Shown: in pieces, positions 21,232 to 22,981 of the stretch
Numbering within the stretch: position 1 is the stretch's first letter
Layout of the letters: each line of letters opens with the position of its first letter
Assembly (NCBI GenBank): GCA_001871075.1
Contig: MNUP01000084.1
Location: 1-22,981, forward strand
From: Candidatus Desantisbacteria bacterium CG1_02_49_89
GTDB lineage: Bacteria; Desantisbacteria; UBA1551
Direction of reading: 5' to 3'
Length of the DNA stretch: 22,981 bases
Notes under the pieces: generated by a model
Databases searched by the model: none
Seen by the model: the letters and a program-made list of their open reading frames with translations, nothing else
Told to the model about the DNA's origin: nothing
Position numbers and translations under genes: made by a program

Positions 21232-21922
21232 ATGAACTCTTTCGAAGCTTTTCTTGAAAGGCAAAATGAAATCAAAAGACTTATAGAAATAATAAAAAGT
21301 TTGGGCGAACCTATAAATGAAGAACTACGTAAAAAAATAGGTACATTAAATCGTGCTGTTGTTGTTTTATTATGTAGTCACATCGAAGGTTACATAGAAG
21401 ATTCAATAATAGAATTTATAGATGAAATATGTAAAAACAACTTGCAGTGCCAAAAAATCCCAGAGAAATTAAAGGTTAATTATTTCAAAAAGGATTATGA
21501 TACTTATGGAAGTAAACCAGAAAAAGCAAAAGATTTATTTTGTCTTCATAGTAAATTATGGCAAGATAGTCAAAATTTGATTGTAGGAGATTTAGATGGA
21601 ACACAAATAACAGAGGAATTTAATAATCCCGAACCTCCAAAAATTAAAAAATTATTTGAATATATCGGTTTTAATGAGTTATGGAATAAAATTATAGATA
21701 AAAAACATATAAAAGATTTAGCAAAAATATGATTTAACCCCCCGCGGCTTGCCGCGGGGTAATTCAAAAATTATTGTTGAAAACCGTCATAAAATTGCTC
21801 ATGGTGATTCCACATTTACAATTACGACCGATGATGCAATTCGTTATCGTGATTCTACGGCCATGATTGCATATGAAATAAATAGAATTTTAGAAATTCA
21901 TTTACAAAATATACTATTATAA
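21232..21922 (+). pseudogene. HEPN-domain nuclease gene (RiboL-PSP / MAE_28990-like), frameshifted by palindrome insertion
   Basis: The intact part encodes 166 residues. LNRAVVVLLCSHIEGYIEDSIIEF is the HEPN N-terminal helix typical of the MAE_28990/MAE_18760-like group. Translation stops at TGA 21730-21732, yet the +1 frame immediately continues with KIIVENRHKIAHGDSTFTI and on to RILEIHLQNILL before TAA 21920-21922. That tail contains the HEPN catalytic R-x4-H motif (RHKIAH). Deleting 43 bp between two CAAAAAT copies (21722 and 21765) gives DLAKIIVENRHKIAHGDS in one frame and a 215-residue protein. The break is caused by a 36-bp palindromic element. As it stands the product lacks its catalytic motif and is probably inactive. 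HEPN nucleases are RNases found as toxins or effectors, and DUF262 genes often neighbour this type. Confidence 0.88.
21729..21764. mobile_element. 36-bp palindromic insertion with 7-bp apparent target duplication
   Basis: The core is CCCCGCGGC-TT-GCCGCGGGG (21740-21748 with 21751-21759), a perfect 9-bp G+C-rich stem in an otherwise A+T-rich gene. CAAAAAT lies on both sides (21722-21728 and 21765-21771). Removal of the 36-bp element plus one CAAAAAT copy restores the gene exactly. It is too small to encode anything, so any movement must depend on an outside enzyme. Confidence 0.85.
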
Positions 21923-22509
21923 TGAAAAATATAAATAATATATTTATATTGGGGGTGATTCTGGCAATGAGCATCCATGGAACAGTCGCGGGCGGAAAGA
22001 AGATCCTGATGGTGATCGCTGAAAAAGGGTTCAGGGACGAGGAACTGCTTGTGCCGCAGAAGGAATTTGTGAAGAACGGGCTAAACGTGATCGTTGCCAG
22101 CACTTCTGCGGGCGAGGCGGTCGGAAAGATATCGGCAAGGGTCAAACCCGACGCGGAACTGTCCAGGGTCAATTTTTCTGACTATGATGCGATTGTAGTC
22201 GTGGGAGGCCCGGGTTCTTCCGAGTATTTATGGGATAATAAGGTCCTGCGCAAGGGCCTGGTTGAAATGCAGGCAAAAGGGAAGGTTGTTACGGCTATCT
22301 GTATTTCTACCGTTGTGCTTGCCAGAGCGGGAGTCCTGAAGGGGAAAAAGGCAACCGTATTCCCGGACCCGGAAGGCATAAGCGAGCTGAAAAAAGCAGG
22401 TGCGATCTACGTAAACCAGCATGTGATCACGGATGGAAAAATAGTAACTGGCGACGGTCCCGATGCCGCTCTTGAGTTCGCCCGTGCGGTCATAAAGCTT
22501 TTGAAATAA
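21922..22509 (+). CDS. DJ-1/PfpI-family protein, possibly exported
   Basis: This 195-residue protein has KKILMVIAEKGFRDEELLVPQKEF with the conserved Glu, DYDAIVVVGGPGSSEYLWDN, and VVTAICISTVVLARAG with the nucleophilic Cys at the elbow, then GKKATVFPDPEGISELKKAGAIYV. The family includes glyoxalase/deglycase-like and chaperone or protease-like proteins; the reaction here is not predictable. The N-terminus from ATG 21922 (KNINN, then IFILGVILAMSI, then HGTVAGG) looks like a signal peptide but has no ribosome site and overlaps the HEPN stop. ATG 21967 has GGGGGTG (21951-21957) upstream and would remove the peptide. Composition becomes host-like after about 21950, so the island boundary may lie inside this start region. 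Confidence 0.88.
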   Translation: MKNINNIFILGVILAMSIHGTVAGGKKILMVIAEKGFRDEELLVPQKEFVKNGLNVIVASTSAGEAVGKISARVKPDAELSRVNFSDYDAIVVVGGPGSSEYLWDNKVLRKGLVEMQAKGKVVTAICISTVVLARAGVLKGKKATVFPDPEGISELKKAGAIYVNQHVITDGKIVTGDGPDAALEFARAVIKLLK

Positions 22510-22511
22510 CG

Positions 22512-22592
22512 TTCTTCGTACATCGTTCATCGCTTAAAAAGAAATTAATGATATTTTTTTTTGCGAAGCACGATGAACGAAGCACGATGCAC
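22512..22592. repeat. Iterated CATCGTTC / CGATGAACGAAG arms after the DJ-1 gene
   Basis: The left arm is TTCTTCGTACATCGTTCATCG (about 22512-22533). The right arm is GCGAAGCACGATGAACGAAG followed by CACGATGCACG (22563-22593). The loop is A+T-rich, with a run of T. It is the same word family and layout as 4319-4411, 18 kb away, and again ends at the ribosome site of the next gene. Confidence 0.75.
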
Positions 22593-22604
22593 GAAGGAGG
22601 CCCT

Positions 22605-22981
22605 GTGGATTTTAAATACTCGATGGCGGAGTTCCTGCCGTTCAGGGACAAAAAAGAGTGTCAGCGTGTCAGGAAGATCAAAAAAGAAGATCTCTGCAAA
22701 CACCCAAATAAGCAGTTCAAGATCAGGATAATAGAGGACGCGAACGAGTTCTACACGGAATTCGCGCTTGACATTGTAAAGCGCATCCGGGAATCCCGTG
22801 ACAGGGGCAGGAGATTCGTAGGGATTTTTCCCGTAGGCCCAATGCCGCAGTACCCGATCGCGGCAAGGATAATCAACGAGATGAAGCTTCCGATGAAACA
22901 CGTCCATACCTTCAACATGGACGAATACGCTGACGAGAACGGAAATACCGCTCCTTTGAATTGGCCAGGTTCGTTCCAGAA
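22605..22981 (+). CDS. Glucosamine-6-phosphate deaminase/isomerase-like protein (partial, 3' end outside window)
   Basis: The gene starts at GTG 22605 with AAGGAGG at 22594-22600. The next in-frame ATG is 22623, a possible alternative. 125 codons are visible and the gene runs off the window end. MAEFLPFRDKKECQRVRKIK is followed by EDLCKHPNKQFKIRIIEDANEFYTEF, then the phosphosugar-binding-like FVGIFPVGPMPQYPIAARII and the HTFNMDEYADENGNTAP motif, whose Asp-Glu-Tyr pattern matches the NagB-type YFNMDEY site. It is related to long NagB-like proteins that convert glucosamine-6-phosphate to fructose-6-phosphate. The sugar gene pair at 15711-17583 lies upstream, on the other side of the island. Confidence 0.8.
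   Translation, partial: MDFKYSMAEFLPFRDKKECQRVRKIKKEDLCKHPNKQFKIRIIEDANEFYTEFALDIVKRIRESRDRGRRFVGIFPVGPMPQYPIAARIINEMKLPMKHVHTFNMDEYADENGNTAPLNWPGSFQ

Larger units (their letters stand above)
17584..21921 (+). other. A+T-rich accessory (defence-like) island
   Basis: Base composition changes sharply at both edges. Genes on either side are G+C-balanced with GGC/GCG-rich codons, while this block uses AAA, ATT, TTT and GAA heavily. It holds six co-directional genes with small gaps: small ORF, PIN protein, beta-class methyltransferase, HNH endonuclease, DUF262 protein and HEPN gene. The iterated-word repeats found in almost every core spacer are absent here apart from one 36-bp palindrome. No integrase, transposase or clear flanking direct repeat was found, so the acquisition route is unknown. 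Confidence 0.75.

Noticed and set aside
17584-21921. The A+T-rich block as a prophage or integrative element
   Set aside because: No integrase, transposase, structural phage gene or flanking direct repeat is visible, and the nearest tRNA genes are 2 kb away with other genes between.
17584-21962. GGGGGATCT (17584) and GGGGGTGATTCT (21951) as island attachment repeats
   Set aside because: The match is short and gapped and both are explained by ribosome binding sites, so it is too weak to report as att sites.
22658-22672. GTGTCAGCGTGTCAG inside the glucosamine-6-phosphate deaminase-like gene as a repeat insertion
   Set aside because: The encoded KECQRVRKIKKEDL fits what I recall of the family at this position with no extra residues, so coincidence is likely.

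Overview
The window is from a bacterial chromosome, and every convincing gene lies on the + strand. An LptC-like protein points to a Gram-negative (LPS-bearing) envelope. There are no rRNA genes or other taxonomic markers. The core genes combined with spacers full of short iterated words remind me of uncultured candidate phyla such as Omnitrophota or Elusimicrobiota-like lineages. That is recollection and weak inference, not something the sequence proves.

Layout. 1-86 is a dispersed palindromic element. 282-964 is a promoter plus a ribbon-helix-helix antitoxin and PIN toxin pair. 1088-2372 is a promoter, a leader and prfB with its programmed +1 frameshift. 2849-5200 holds lptC, dapA and dapB (LPS export, lysine/diaminopimelate synthesis). 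5313-7000 holds glnA (GSI-alpha type) and an HU-family gene. 7093-11190 holds lpd, an MscS channel, lipB and lipA (lipoate metabolism). 11259-15000 holds a class I/II aminotransferase, hom and thrC; with dapA and dapB these make up much of the aspartate-family pathway. 15117-15519 holds tRNA-Val(CAC) and tRNA-Asp(GTC). 15711-17583 holds a TIM-barrel sugar isomerase/epimerase-like gene and a Gfo/Idh/MocA oxidoreductase. 17584-21921 is a strikingly A+T-rich accessory block: a small ORF plus large PIN protein, a beta-class DNA methyltransferase, an HNH endonuclease, a DUF262 protein and a broken HEPN gene. It looks like a horizontally acquired restriction/defence cassette. 21922-22981 returns to the host composition with a DJ-1/PfpI gene and the start of a glucosamine-6-phosphate deaminase-like gene.

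The most unusual signal is the repeats. Nearly every core-genome spacer is built from a short word (about 7-10 nt) iterated in one arm, with its approximate reverse complement iterated in a second arm. Each spacer uses a different or related word. The arrays run up to start codons and across stop codons (prfB, lipB, lipA), so C-termini are partly written in repeat words, and thrC carries a 7-nt tandem array in frame. A second family is modular: two hairpins around an invariant 14-nt core, GGCGAGGTCTCGCC. It occurs twice before lptC and once inside lpd, as an in-frame 75-bp insertion flanked by 11-bp direct repeats, with compensatory stem changes between copies. A third event is a 36-bp palindromic insertion with an apparent 7-bp target duplication (CAAAAAT) that frameshifts the HEPN gene just before its catalytic R-x4-H motif. 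Removing 43 bp restores the full reading frame. The A+T-rich block otherwise lacks these repeats, which fits recent arrival followed by one repeat invasion.
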